Shown here: positions 8,951-17,517 of the stretch, in pieces | Numbering within the stretch: the stretch's first letter is position 1 | How the letters are laid out: every line of letters begins with the position of its first letter | The notes under the pieces: model-generated | Databases searched by the model: none | What the model was told of the DNA's origin: nothing | The model's input: only the letters and a program-made list of their open reading frames with translations | Translations under genes and position numbers: made by a program | NCBI GenBank assembly: GCA_965224815.1 | Contig: CBDDAF010000003.1 | Location: 2,666,001 to 2,730,000 of the forward strand | Origin: CAYPEL01 sp036479985 | GTDB lineage: Bacteria; Pseudomonadota; Gammaproteobacteria; DSM-19610 | Reading direction: 5' to 3' | DNA: 64,000 nt

Positions 8951-9333
8951 GAATGCTACACACCATGTTGCGTGTCGGAAATCTTGATCGCTCGATCAAA
9001 TTCTACACAGAAGTGCTGGGCATGAAACTGCTGCGCCAAAAAGACTATCCAGATGGAAAATTCACCCTGGCCTTTGTTGGTTACGGTGATGAATCCGAAA
9101 ATTCGGTCATTGAACTAACCCACAATTGGGATACTGACAGCTATGATTTGGGCGACGGCTATGGCCACATCGCGTTAGAAGTCGACGATGTCTACCAGTC
9201 AACAGAAGAAATCAAAAACCAGGGCGGCAAGATCATCCGCGATGCGGGCCCCATGAATGCGGGGACGACAGTGATTGCGTTTGTCGAAGACCCAGATGGA
9301 TATGCGATCGAGCTAATCGGCAAGAAGCCGTAG
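8947..9333 (+). CDS. gloA: lactoylglutathione lyase (glyoxalase I)
   Basis: Glyoxalase I converts the methylglyoxal-glutathione hemithioacetal to S-lactoylglutathione. The protein has 128 residues and two beta-alpha-beta-beta-beta modules. Expected metal ligands are visible: His near the N-terminus (MLHTMLRV), Glu in NSVIELTHNW, His in GYGHIALEV, and Glu in PDGYAIELI. The motif FYTEVLGMKLLR is typical. The lack of the long eukaryotic insertions fits the Ni-type bacterial class, which is family knowledge. It overlaps argG by four bases. Confidence 0.93.
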   Translation: MRMLHTMLRVGNLDRSIKFYTEVLGMKLLRQKDYPDGKFTLAFVGYGDESENSVIELTHNWDTDSYDLGDGYGHIALEVDDVYQSTEEIKNQGGKIIRDAGPMNAGTTVIAFVEDPDGYAIELIGKKP

Positions 9334-9369
9334 TCGAATCATTTGCCTTGTTAAGGCCGCATTCTACTG

Positions 9370-9507
9370 AGGAGCCTCTGATTAATTAGCTAGAATCTGT
9401 AGGAGCGGCTTCAGCCGCGATGAACACTGTGCCCCATCGCAGCAAAAGCCGCTCCTACAGGTTTTGCACTGTTCAACACAAGATACATGACACATCAGAG
9501 GTTCCCT
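9370..9507. repeat. composite REP element, inverted orientation
   Basis: The core REP pair is at 9398-9459. The left end (GGAGCCTCTGATTAATTAG) and right end (CACATCAGAGGTTCCCT) are inverted relative to each other. Compared with the copy at 21601 the whole unit is reversed: the short arm is on the left and the longer spacer arm on the right. It lies between convergent gloA and the rhodanese gene. Confidence 0.8.
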
Positions 9508-9513
9508 GGGCAA

Positions 9514-9972
9514 TCACTCAGTAGCAACAGGAAGCCCTGCTTTTCTCCAGCCCAAAAATCCATCAGCATAGTTTTTTACATTCGTGTAACCCATTTCCTG
9601 CAATCTTGCTGCGGCCATTGGTGTTCTGATGCCGGCACCACAGTAAACTACGATCAGAGTATCTTTGCTTAGTGCAGTCCTGGTTACCCGATACTCCAGC
9701 CAGCCGCGAGGGATGTTGGTGTTTTGTGCTGCCTTAATATGTCCTCCCATGTTGTTAATCTCTGAAGGCATACGAACATCGATCAGCAGCATATCCAGTT
9801 CAGTATCCAGTACTTTTACAAGTTCATCTGTACTTATATTTGTAACAAGTTTTTCGGCTTTGGCCTGTAGCTGTGCACCGGTTGTGATGCCTTCAATTTC
9901 TGCCTGGCTAAGTGGAGAAGCTAGAGTAGTGACGATTAATAATCCGGTAGAGATAAAGGTTGAGACTTTCAA
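9514..9972 (-). CDS. periplasmic rhodanese-domain protein
   Basis: The protein has 152 residues and a signal peptide ending near SQAE. The chosen start is the TTG at 9972, because AAGGAG lies six bases before it. The longer ATG start at 10014 would put charged residues before the signal sequence. A single rhodanese domain (about 45-150) carries the active cysteine C111 in the loop CGAGIRT, and ends GFLGWRKAGLP. Such proteins bind sulfane sulfur or handle sulfur relay or cyanide outside the cytoplasm, but the exact substrate is unknown. It is a single gene, divergent from the gene at 10222. Confidence 0.85.
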   Translation of the reverse strand: MKVSTFISTGLLIVTTLASPLSQAEIEGITTGAQLQAKAEKLVTNISTDELVKVLDTELDMLLIDVRMPSEINNMGGHIKAAQNTNIPRGWLEYRVTRTALSKDTLIVVYCGAGIRTPMAAARLQEMGYTNVKNYADGFLGWRKAGLPVATE

Positions 9973-10221
9973 TTTACGCTCCTTAATTTTGCTGCAATAG
10001 CGGTTAGTATGCATAAATTGTTGTTGCCAATAAAGGCATTTGAATGCCTTGGGACAATACTTTATACGCTCCCTATATAAATTATATATTTAGATATTAA
10101 ACATATAGTTACGGCATGCATTTAATCAATTATTTGCCATCATTAAATAAGTGTATTCTACGGGCCGATAACCGTCCCATGCTGAATAAGCCATCCTGTA
10201 TTTTACGCTGAGTTATAAACC

Positions 10222-10782
10222 GTGAATGTAACACCTGCCTCCGTACAGTCGTATCCGGATATTCACCCCCGGTCTGCTAATACACAAGACTCAAAACATG
10301 GGCAACAATCCACTAACAATCCGATTGGTCAAATCGAGTTAACTGAAGCCGAAACACGGCAAGTCAGAGAATTACAAACGCGGGATCGTGAAGTACGAGC
10401 ACACGAGGCGGCGCATAAAAATGCTGCAGGTAGTCTTGCTAATGGTGGTGCATCATTTTCATATCAAACTGGGCCAGATGGCCGCCGTTATGCTGTTGGT
10501 GGTGAAGTCAGTATTGATACCGCTAAAGTGGAAGGCAACCCGGAAGCTACGATTAGAAAAGCGCAACAAATACGCCGCGCGGCCAACGCACCTGCCAATC
10601 CATCAAGCCAGGATAATGCGGTCGCTGCACAGGCTACTCGAATGGAAGCGGAAGCCAGGCAAGAACTCAATGAGAATCGAGCATCACCGCAAAATAATGA
10701 TAAACGATTGCATTCTTTCCACGAAAATCAAGAATCACAGAAGCAACCATTCCCCGGCGAACTATTTGACGAAGAAGCCTGA
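10222..10782 (+). CDS. SprA-related putative metalloprotease
   Basis: The 186-residue cytoplasmic protein has a low-complexity N-terminus (about 1-35), then a helical segment LTEAETRQVRELQTRDREVR leading into HEAAH (61-65), a HExxH zinc motif. After it come GPDGRRYAVGGEVSID and an Ala-rich helical tail, the pattern of the SprA-related / CJM1_0395 family. A zinc peptidase role is inferred from the motif only. The C-terminal third is rich in Asn, Gln and Glu and probably disordered. An intrinsic terminator starts inside its stop region, so it is probably transcribed alone. Confidence 0.8.
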   Translation: MNVTPASVQSYPDIHPRSANTQDSKHGQQSTNNPIGQIELTEAETRQVRELQTRDREVRAHEAAHKNAAGSLANGGASFSYQTGPDGRRYAVGGEVSIDTAKVEGNPEATIRKAQQIRRAANAPANPSSQDNAVAAQATRMEAEARQELNENRASPQNNDKRLHSFHENQESQKQPFPGELFDEEA

Positions 10783-10810
10783 CCCAGGGTTTTGTCAGGG
10801 TTTTTATTTT
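10778..10810 (+). terminator. rho-independent terminator
   Basis: CCTGAC and GTCAGG form a stem around a ten-base loop, followed by GTTTTTATTTT. The stop codon of the SprA-like gene is inside the left arm. Confidence 0.65.
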
Positions 10811-10840
10811 CCCCTAACTAACTATAAGAATGAACAGAAA

Positions 10841-12004
10841 ATGAAACATGTAATTAATAAAGAATCAGAAAAGAATAATATTGTTGTCGTTACGTCAGAT
10901 CTCATCATGGTTGGATCATGCGAGAAAGGTCAATGCGATGATATTGAATCCAGATTATCTAACGGGGTGCTTTTGGTTGAAATAATACCTAAAGAGCAAG
11001 TCAAGTTGTTGCCACTATCCGGTGTTCAGGAATTAATCAGCCGAAGTACGGATGATGATATTGAAATTGAGTATGTAAAAGATAATAAGGAAGAGGATAT
11101 TACCCTCGAATTCCAGAATCCCGAACAAAAACAAATATGTCTAGCTGCGTTAAACCAGCACTTTCCTGCTCATTTAAGCCAGCAAGAACATCAGCAGGGC
11201 AAGTTGGCCAGTATTGTTCCTTCCTTGGTAAGTCTGGCTTTAGCGGCATTAGCTATTTTTCTCTTTTATACAAAAATGCCCAAAACTACCTATATAATCG
11301 GCGCATTTTGGATTTTTGTTTCGCTAATTAGCTTATATAAACGTTTTACTAAACCACCTGTCATTACTCGCTGGACAGTTGATCAAGGTTCGTTATCAAA
11401 AAGCTTCGAATTTATGAAGCAGGTTTATACAGGAGCTATTGTACTTGCCATTATTGTGGGTCTAGCAAATGCATTGCCACAAGATTCCGGTCCCGCAGTG
11501 ATTTATGATCATGCAGTAAAAGAAACTCTGTATGAAGGGAATATAGCTGAACTATTAGAGAAAGATGCTGATATAAATTATAAAGACGGCAGTGGGAAAA
11601 CAGCTTTGCACCATCTGGTCGATCAGGCGGACTTTAGGGCTTACGAGATCGGTGAGAACATGGTAGCTGCTGTATTTTTTAAGGCGGCTTCCGGAAAAAA
11701 TAGTCTAAACAAAAAGAAACTGCAGAATAGACCAGAAAGAACAGCTATTGCACTGATTAATGCAGGTGCTGATGTGAATGTAAAGGACAATAACGGGAAG
11801 TCATTAATGCAGTATGCGATCGAACACTATTCGGAAGATGCGTTGTCAGTCGCCTTGTTCGAAACCATGTTAGAAAAAGGGGCAAGGCTGGATTTTGTTA
11901 TGACGGAAGATCGTATTTCACCTATCGAATATGCTAAAGCATATACAGAAGAAAAAATATTTGATGAAAGGCATCTGGCTGATTTGTTAGCTAAGTATAT
12001 GTAG
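10841..12004 (+). CDS. membrane protein with C-terminal ankyrin repeats
   Basis: The protein has 387 residues from the ATG at 10841. The frame is open much further upstream, but that part is a shadow of the previous gene. The first 125 residues look like a soluble beta-rich domain. Two hydrophobic hairpin segments follow (about 133-170, LASIVPSLVSLALAALAIF) and another at about 205-225 (YTGAIVLAIIVGLANALP). The last 160 residues contain ankyrin-like units (NIAELLEKDADINYKDGSGKTALHHL is split by an insertion from ALINAGADVNVKDNNGKSL, and a third degenerate unit follows). Ankyrin repeats bind proteins, but the partner is unknown. The ribosome site is weak. Confidence 0.78.
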   Translation: MKHVINKESEKNNIVVVTSDLIMVGSCEKGQCDDIESRLSNGVLLVEIIPKEQVKLLPLSGVQELISRSTDDDIEIEYVKDNKEEDITLEFQNPEQKQICLAALNQHFPAHLSQQEHQQGKLASIVPSLVSLALAALAIFLFYTKMPKTTYIIGAFWIFVSLISLYKRFTKPPVITRWTVDQGSLSKSFEFMKQVYTGAIVLAIIVGLANALPQDSGPAVIYDHAVKETLYEGNIAELLEKDADINYKDGSGKTALHHLVDQADFRAYEIGENMVAAVFFKAASGKNSLNKKKLQNRPERTAIALINAGADVNVKDNNGKSLMQYAIEHYSEDALSVALFETMLEKGARLDFVMTEDRISPIEYAKAYTEEKIFDERHLADLLAKYM

Positions 12005-12061
12005 TTTAAAAAACCAAGGCGGAGGGAATAACGTTTAAACAGTTGAGAATTTCTCAGTTCT

Positions 12062-12300
12062 TACAGAGTTGGCTACTTCTCATCTGTCCTGGCTTGAGGC
12101 CAAATTTCTTATTAATCTGTCAGCATCAAACAAATTCTGGGTTGAAATCGATCACTGCCGATGGGTTGGCAATAGTAAGCCGCCTTGCGAATTAGCTGTA
12201 AATCTTCCTGGTCCAAATCGTTTGTAAATAGGTTTCGATACGCATGGCATCGTGCGCTGGTCGTCGTACCCAAATGCAGGTAGTCCTTATGCTATTGTAG
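12062..12300 (-). pseudogene. remnant of a REP-associated (Y1/RAYT-type) transposase
   Basis: On the minus strand the frame from about 12300 to the TAA at 12112 reads HKDYLHLG, then RCHAYRNLF and LIRKAAYYCQPIGSDRFQ. This is the pattern of the C-terminal part of REP-associated tyrosine transposases (LG...RC.AYR.LF...IR.A...G.PLGS.RF). The frame is broken by stops near 12112 and 12291, and a further piece in another frame (KKFGLKPGQM) reaches 12062. The catalytic HUH motif and tyrosine region are absent. The family call is from memory of the motif, without a search. Confidence 0.6.
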
Positions 12301-12357
12301 CCAACCTCAATCTTCCCATCCATTGACGCGGTTTTTTGAAATAGTAGCTCACATCAT

Positions 12358-12453
12358 GCGTAGTTGATTACCTCGCCTGACTGGGCAAGCGGCGAATGCT
12401 GGCATCCAGTTGAGCAAGTTTTTCTTCGATACATTCATAACCGCGGTCAAGGT
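12358..12453 (-). pseudogene. 96-bp duplicate of the murA 3' end
   Basis: These 96 bases match 13334-13429 inside murA with three mismatches by eye. The fragment lies 976 bases before its source in the same orientation, with the lipoprotein gene between the two copies. It encodes no independent product. It abuts the transposase remnant. Confidence 0.85.
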
Positions 12454-12673
12454 TTAAAAACGCCTGTGGTTTTCAAGCGTTCTTACTCTATGATCCGCGC
12501 TAGATTATTTATATGCATATATATGCAGATGATACCTATTACACTTTTAGTGTTACAAGTCTATTGATACTATTGGACACGCATGCATTCATGTAAACGC
12601 TGCCGGATCTTGTCAAGGATGTAGTAGCTGTTTTGTTCAGTATGTGAAATCTTAATACTCTAAAGGAATAATT

Positions 12674-13255
12674 ATGAGGCAAATATTATCAGTCATATCA
12701 GTTGTATTTCTTCTGGCGGGATGTGCGGCAATCGGCAAGTCTTCAGATAAAACTGTAAAAGAAACCTCTACGCCGTCCAAAGCGGTAGCTACAACTGCAG
12801 TTAATTCAGTTTCTGCAATACGTATTCAGTCATCTATTCCCTTCAAAGCCGAAAACAGGATAGCGGCTAATATAAAATCGGAATGTAAACTGGGGGAGCG
12901 CCTTTCGGATGCGCTTGGTATTTTTGCAGTAAAAAATGGTATTGGTATTATTAAGCAGGATAAAATTGATAAAGCTGCTCAAGGCAAAACTCTTTATATA
13001 GAAATTACAGATGCGGTGAGTGGTGGCAATGCATTTATAGGCCATCGAAAATTCGCCAGTGTTGCAGGTACTCTTTATAACAACGGTAAGAAAGTGGCTG
13101 CGTTTACGGGCGCGCGTCTTTCTGGTGGCGGATTTTTTGGTGCCTACAAGGGATCTTGTGCAGTACTGGGAAGAACAACTAAAGTATTAGGGAAAGATAT
13201 TATTAACTGGTTGGGAAACCCGGTTGATGGAGCGCATCTGGGTGACCGAATCTAA
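12674..13255 (+). CDS. putative lipoprotein of unknown function
   Basis: The protein has 193 residues, starting at an ATG with AAGGAAT upstream. A lipoprotein signal is clear: hydrophobic VISVVFLLAGC with the lipidated cysteine at C17. A Thr/Ser-rich linker follows, then a folded domain (about 45-175) with alternating strands, a Gly-rich stretch (ARLSGGGFFGAYKGSC) and two further cysteines (C69 and one in the Gly-rich stretch) that could pair. The domain ends GNPVDGAHLGDRI. I do not recognise the family with certainty. Its position between two copies of the murA tail suggests that the unit arrived by insertion or duplication. It faces murA convergently. Confidence 0.8.
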   Translation: MRQILSVISVVFLLAGCAAIGKSSDKTVKETSTPSKAVATTAVNSVSAIRIQSSIPFKAENRIAANIKSECKLGERLSDALGIFAVKNGIGIIKQDKIDKAAQGKTLYIEITDAVSGGNAFIGHRKFASVAGTLYNNGKKVAAFTGARLSGGGFFGAYKGSCAVLGRTTKVLGKDIINWLGNPVDGAHLGDRI

Positions 13256-13325
13256 TAAACAGTCATTCTATCGGCTACTCAAAATGCTATCAGGATTATT
13301 TTACCAAACTAATAGAGTTGTTATC

Positions 13326-14609
13326 TTACGCGCGCGTAGTTGATTGCCTCGCCTGACTGGGCAAGCGGCGAATGCTGGCACCCAGTTGAGCGAGTTTTTC
13401 TTCGATACATTCATAACCGCGGTCAAGGTGATAGATACGATCAATGACGGTTTCGCCTTCGGCAGCCAGTCCGGCGATTACCAGGCTGGCAGATGCACGC
13501 AGGTCGGTTGCCATTACGGGTGCACCGTGCATTTTTTCAACGCCACGTACAATAGCTGTATTCCCCTGTAGTTCGATATCTGCTCCCATGCGTTGTAGTT
13601 CCTGGACGTGCATGAAACGGTTTTCAAAAATTGTTTCCTTGATAGTTGCGGTGCCCTTTGCCAGGGAGTTCAGTACCACAAACTGGGCTTGCATATCAGT
13701 CGGGAAAGCAGGGTAGGGGGCTGTGGTTATGTTGACCGAATTGGGTCTGCCGTGCATGTCGATTTCGATCCAGTCCTTTCCGACGGTGATACTAGCGCCG
13801 GCTTCCTGGAGTTTATCGTATACGGAGTCCAGTATAGTTGGATTTGCTTTACGTAGCTTGATCTTTCCGCCCGTGACAGCAGCAGCAACCAGGAAAGTAC
13901 CGGTTTCTATCCGGTCAGGGATGATGTGATGGGTTGCCGCTCCCAGTTCCCTGACACCTTCGATAACGATAGTGTCTGTACCAGCACCGGTAATTTTGGC
14001 GCCCATTGAAATAAGGCAGTTTGCCAGGTCAGATACTTCGGGTTCGCGTGCTGCATTTTCCAGATGGGTGATACCTTCTGCGAGTGTCGCTGCCATCATT
14101 AAATTTTCTGTGCCGGTGACTGAGACAACGTCAAAAAATATCCGCGCACCTTTCAGACGTTTGGCGCGCGCCTGGATATAACCATCCTTGATTTCAATCT
14201 CTGCACCCATGGCTTTGAGTCCCTGTATGTGCAGGTTGACAGGCCGTGAGCCAATGGCGCAACCGCCAGGCAGTGACACATCGGCTTCACCAAAACGTGT
14301 CAGTAAAGGGCCGAGCACAAGGATGGATGCGCGCATGGTTTTGACTAGTTCATAGGTGGCGCGTACCGAATGGATCTGGCTATTGTCTGCAACCAGGTCC
14401 ATGTTCTCGTTTAATTCGATGCGCGTTCCAAGCTGACCCAATAATTCCAGGGTGGTGGTGATATCGCGCAGGTGAGGCAAGTTACTAAGACATATCGGTT
14501 TGGGTGATAGCAAAGTAGCAGCGAGGATCGGCAAAGCGGCGTTCTTGGCGCCGGAAATACGGATATCGCCACGTAACGGGCCGTTGCCAGTGATGCAGAG
14601 TTTATCCAT
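13326..14609 (-). CDS. murA: UDP-N-acetylglucosamine 1-carboxyvinyltransferase
   Basis: MurA transfers enolpyruvate from PEP to UDP-GlcNAc, the first committed step of peptidoglycan synthesis, in the cytoplasm. The protein has 427 residues (419 in E. coli). Active-site features are ISGAKNAALP with K22/N23, and the PEP-reactive cysteine C117 in LPGGCAIGSRPV, the residue fosfomycin attacks. The C-terminus extends slightly past the usual end (RRLPSQARQSTTRA). The ATG directly follows the stop of the spt-like gene with no gap, so it is very likely the third gene of an acp-spt-murA operon, an unusual setting for murA. A copy of its 3' end lies at 12358. Confidence 0.96.
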   Translation of the reverse strand: MDKLCITGNGPLRGDIRISGAKNAALPILAATLLSPKPICLSNLPHLRDITTTLELLGQLGTRIELNENMDLVADNSQIHSVRATYELVKTMRASILVLGPLLTRFGEADVSLPGGCAIGSRPVNLHIQGLKAMGAEIEIKDGYIQARAKRLKGARIFFDVVSVTGTENLMMAATLAEGITHLENAAREPEVSDLANCLISMGAKITGAGTDTIVIEGVRELGAATHHIIPDRIETGTFLVAAAVTGGKIKLRKANPTILDSVYDKLQEAGASITVGKDWIEIDMHGRPNSVNITTAPYPAFPTDMQAQFVVLNSLAKGTATIKETIFENRFMHVQELQRMGADIELQGNTAIVRGVEKMHGAPVMATDLRASASLVIAGLAAEGETVIDRIYHLDRGYECIEEKLAQLGASIRRLPSQARQSTTRA

Positions 14610-15785
14610 TCAGTTCTTCAACGCCGCAAAAGCATCCACTATCTGGTCGATCTGTTCCGTCGTGTGCGCAGCGCTGACGCTGCAACGCAGTAGACTGTCG
14701 TCAGTTGGCGAGGCGGGTGGCATGACCAGGTTAACGTAGACACCGTTGTGCAGCAGGGTGTTCCACCAGCCGATGGCCTGGTCACGCTCGGTGATGGTGA
14801 CGGCTACTACTGGACTGACTTGCGGGCTGACTGCAAAGCCATGTGCTTTCAGACCGTCATAAAGTTTTTGTGCATTATCCCAGAGCTGGGTGCGTAACTC
14901 TGGACGTTCCTGCATTAAACGCAAAGCAACGCGTGTCGATGCGATGACCGATGGAGATGGGGATGCTGTAAAAATATAAGAACGGACGGCAAACCGGACG
15001 GCTTCCAGTTGCGGATGATTGCTAACGCAATATCCACCGATAGCGCCGAGACTCTTGCTAAAGGTACCCACAATAAAATCAACGTCGTCCTCAACACCCT
15101 GATCTTCAGCAACACCACGTCCGTGTTCGCCGAGCATGCCCAGTGAATGGGCTTCATCTACCAACAGGAAACCACCGTATTTACGTTTAACCGCGGCGAT
15201 GTCGGCAAGTGGAGACTGGTCCCCCATCATGCTGTAAATACCTTCTACAATGATCAGTGTATTACCGGTACGATCACCCAGCCTGCGCAGGCGTTTTTCC
15301 AGATCGGCTGCATCGTTATGTCGAAAACGGATGATGTCTGCGCCACCCAGTTTAACGCCATCGTAAAGGCTGGCATGACTATCGGCATCCAGTAATATGA
15401 CATCTCCTGGTCCTGCTAAAGTAGACGCCATACCCATGGTCGCTGCATAACCGGTTGAAAAAACGATGGCGTGTTTGCGATCGAAATAGGTGGCCAGTTC
15501 CTGTTCCAGATTAATGTGTTCAGCAAAGGTACCATTAGCCATCCGTGAGCCAGTTGTCCCGGTACCCTGTTCTTCAATCGCCTGTTTAGCTGCGGCAATG
15601 CATTCGGGATCAAAGGTCAGGCCAAGATAATTATTGGTGCCCGCCAGAATGACCTTGTGACCGTCAACGATACCTTCTGTGGCTGAAATGAGTTTTTCAG
15701 TGACGGCACCAAACGGCATAATACCCAGATCCGCAAGGTCTGAGCGGATATCAATGATGGGCTGAAATTTGTCGAATAGGCTCAT
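14610..15785 (-). CDS. alpha-oxoamine synthase, serine palmitoyltransferase type
   Basis: This PLP enzyme condenses an amino acid with an acyl thioester. The 391 residues fit bacterial serine palmitoyltransferase well: TGSRMANGTF, DADSHASLYDG with the ring-stacking H137, RFRHNDAADLEKRL, EGIYSMMGD, DEAHSLG (210-216), and the PLP lysine K244 in TFSKSLGAIGGY. The tail contains YIFTASPSPSVIA and GVYVNLVMPPASP, which in my recollection separate SPT from BioF and Kbl. The product would be a 3-ketosphinganine-like base. The neighbouring ACP is the likely acyl donor, as in other bacterial sphingolipid loci. BioF- or Kbl-like activity is the alternative. It overlaps acp by one base and abuts murA. Confidence 0.87.
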   Translation of the reverse strand: MSLFDKFQPIIDIRSDLADLGIMPFGAVTEKLISATEGIVDGHKVILAGTNNYLGLTFDPECIAAAKQAIEEQGTGTTGSRMANGTFAEHINLEQELATYFDRKHAIVFSTGYAATMGMASTLAGPGDVILLDADSHASLYDGVKLGGADIIRFRHNDAADLEKRLRRLGDRTGNTLIIVEGIYSMMGDQSPLADIAAVKRKYGGFLLVDEAHSLGMLGEHGRGVAEDQGVEDDVDFIVGTFSKSLGAIGGYCVSNHPQLEAVRFAVRSYIFTASPSPSVIASTRVALRLMQERPELRTQLWDNAQKLYDGLKAHGFAVSPQVSPVVAVTITERDQAIGWWNTLLHNGVYVNLVMPPASPTDDSLLRCSVSAAHTTEQIDQIVDAFAALKN

Positions 15786-16027
15786 TAACGGGTCAATTTT
15801 TCGAGTTGCTCAGCCAGGTCACGTACCGTGCGGATATCCGGCAGAATGTTCAATGGGATTGAAATATCAAAGTGATCTTCAAGCTGCTCAATCAGTTCCA
15901 TAACCTGCAAGGATGTCAGGCCCAATTCTGTGACTAGTTCGCTGTCTTCATTCAGTATGATGCCCCGTTTAGCGAAGGGGCGAAGAATTTCATATATGCG
16001 AGTCAGAAAAGTTTCGTAATTGGGCAT
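15785..16027 (-). CDS. acyl carrier protein
   Basis: The 80-residue four-helix carrier protein has its phosphopantetheine serine at S39 in LGLTSLQVMELI, where the usual DSL is TSL. The acidic helix II (MELIEQLEDHFDISIP) is typical. Its stop overlaps the start of the serine-palmitoyltransferase-like gene (TAATG). It is therefore probably a dedicated carrier that loads the acyl chain for that enzyme and not the fatty-acid-synthesis AcpP. It is the first gene of the acp-spt-murA operon, divergent from the ELM1-family gene at 16275. Confidence 0.9.
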   Translation of the reverse strand: MPNYETFLTRIYEILRPFAKRGIILNEDSELVTELGLTSLQVMELIEQLEDHFDISIPLNILPDIRTVRDLAEQLEKLTR

Positions 16028-16196
16028 AGGTTATGAACGGGTCTGTGATAATAATCAAGTTGGCTATTGGCTTGCAGCAGGTGCAGTTAACCGTTAGATT
16101 CAATGACGAATTGTACTTGGAGTTGGGTTGAACTGCCATGGGCACCCAGGGATCTGGACATTTTACTCATGGGTAGAAAATACATTAATGTAGACC

Positions 16197-16221
16197 CATC
16201 GCGGCTGAAGCCGCTCCTACA
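16197..16221. repeat. single REP copy
   Basis: CATCGCGGCTGAAGCCGCTC followed by CTACA is one arm of the GTAG-type REP, without its partner. It lies between divergent acp and the ELM1-family gene, within the likely promoter region of both. Confidence 0.75.
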
Positions 16222-16274
16222 GATTTTTGCGTACTGATCTGAGGAAACTTATTTATTAACAGGATAGATGTATT

Positions 16275-17387
16275 GTGGCAATGGAGTCAAAAAGCAATCC
16301 AGTTACGGACCAGGCTGCCGTGCCACGGGTGTGGCTGATCGCGGCGTATCGTGCCGGTGAATGGGAACAGATGCTGGCACTCGCAGAAGCACTCGGCTGG
16401 CCATTCGAAATTAAGGAAATTAGCCGTAAAAAGTTTGCCTGGCGGACAAATTTATTTCGTGGCAGTAGTCTCAGTGGGATTAAGCCGTCAGTTTCCAGTC
16501 CGCTTGAATCGCCCTGGCCAGATTTAATTATTTCTGCTGGCATGCGTAACGAACCTGTTTGCCGTTGGATTCGTGATCAATCAGGTGGTCATTCAAAAAT
16601 TGTTCATATTGGACGTCCCTGGGCTGATCCAGATCAATTTGATCTGGTGATTACAACCCCACAATACCGGTTACCGGTTCGCCCAAATGTCTTACAAAAT
16701 GCCACCACCTTGCACCGCATAACACCGCAACGCCTGGCGCAGGAAAAGAAACAGTTTAGCGCCGCAGTTGACCATTTATCGATGCCTTATGTTGCAGTGA
16801 TTATCGGCGGTAACAGTGGTCCATATACCTTTGGAAAAAAAGCAGCAAAACGGTTAGCCGCACAGTCCAGCGCGCTGGCAGAAAGAATGGGGGCTAGCCT
16901 GTTGGTGTCAACCAGTGCACGAACTTCTGATGTTGCGCTGGACGCTTTGAAAAAATGGACGCGTGTTCCGGCACAATTTTATCGCTGGAAAAAAGATGAT
17001 GGCAAGAATCCTTATTACAGTTACCTGGCACTTGCTGATGAAATTATTGTCACGGCGGACAGCATATCCATGCTGTCTGAGGCCTGTGCAACTCGTAAAC
17101 CGGTGCATATGTTTGACCTGAATATGGGTAAACAGGCGATGCGAAGACAGGCGTCAAACGCCGAAGACCAGAATGATTTCAGGTTGAGTGCAGAAATTTA
17201 TCAGTGGCTAATGGAGTCCGGCCCGAAACGATTGAGCCGTGATATCCGTTTAGTGCATGACCGGTTAATCAAGGAAGGGCGTGCTGTGTGGCTGGGTCAA
17301 AAATTTCCTGGAGAGGCGCTACCTGAATCTCCTGATTTGGGAAGAGCTGTGCAAGCGGTACGTGCCTTGTTTGGTCGGAGTGATTAG
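16275..17387 (+). CDS. ELM1-family (DUF1022-type) protein, copy 1
   Basis: The protein has 370 residues, from a GTG at 16275 or the ATG two codons on. The pattern matches bacterial relatives of mitochondrial fission protein ELM1: GEWEQMLALAEALGWPFE, SPWPDLIISAGMRNEPVCRW, VHIGRPWADPDQFDLVITTPQY, VIIGGNSGPYTF, STSARTSDVALDAL, and ADEIIVTADSISMLSEACAT. The last stretch resembles the donor-binding part of GT-B glycosyltransferases, so a sugar-transfer role is inferred; no bacterial function is firmly known to me. It shares these motifs with the gene at 21760. It is flanked by acp-spt-murA and the ABC-transporter gene, all divergent or convergent. Confidence 0.85.
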   Translation: MAMESKSNPVTDQAAVPRVWLIAAYRAGEWEQMLALAEALGWPFEIKEISRKKFAWRTNLFRGSSLSGIKPSVSSPLESPWPDLIISAGMRNEPVCRWIRDQSGGHSKIVHIGRPWADPDQFDLVITTPQYRLPVRPNVLQNATTLHRITPQRLAQEKKQFSAAVDHLSMPYVAVIIGGNSGPYTFGKKAAKRLAAQSSALAERMGASLLVSTSARTSDVALDALKKWTRVPAQFYRWKKDDGKNPYYSYLALADEIIVTADSISMLSEACATRKPVHMFDLNMGKQAMRRQASNAEDQNDFRLSAEIYQWLMESGPKRLSRDIRLVHDRLIKEGRAVWLGQKFPGEALPESPDLGRAVQAVRALFGRSD

Positions 17388-17430
17388 CTTGGGAAGTTCA
17401 TAAATATATCTTTCTAAGTCTATAAAAAAC

Positions 17431-17494
17431 TGTAGGAGCGGCTTTAGCCGCGATGGTCGGCATACCGCCTTTCGCGGCTAAAGCCGCTCCTACA
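17431..17494. repeat. REP pair
   Basis: TGTAGGAGCGGCTTTAGCCG and its complement flank a loop. The right side continues GACGAATTAATCAGTGTTC, a degraded end of the composite element. It lies between convergent genes. Confidence 0.85.
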
Positions 17495-17517
17495 GTTTTT
17501 GACGAATTAATCAGTGT

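Noticed and set aside
10388..10840. Long upstream extension of the ankyrin gene
   Set aside because: It overlaps the SprA-like gene in another frame, and no signal supports translation there.
12364..12567. Short + strand open frame
   Set aside because: It is the antisense of the duplicated murA tail.
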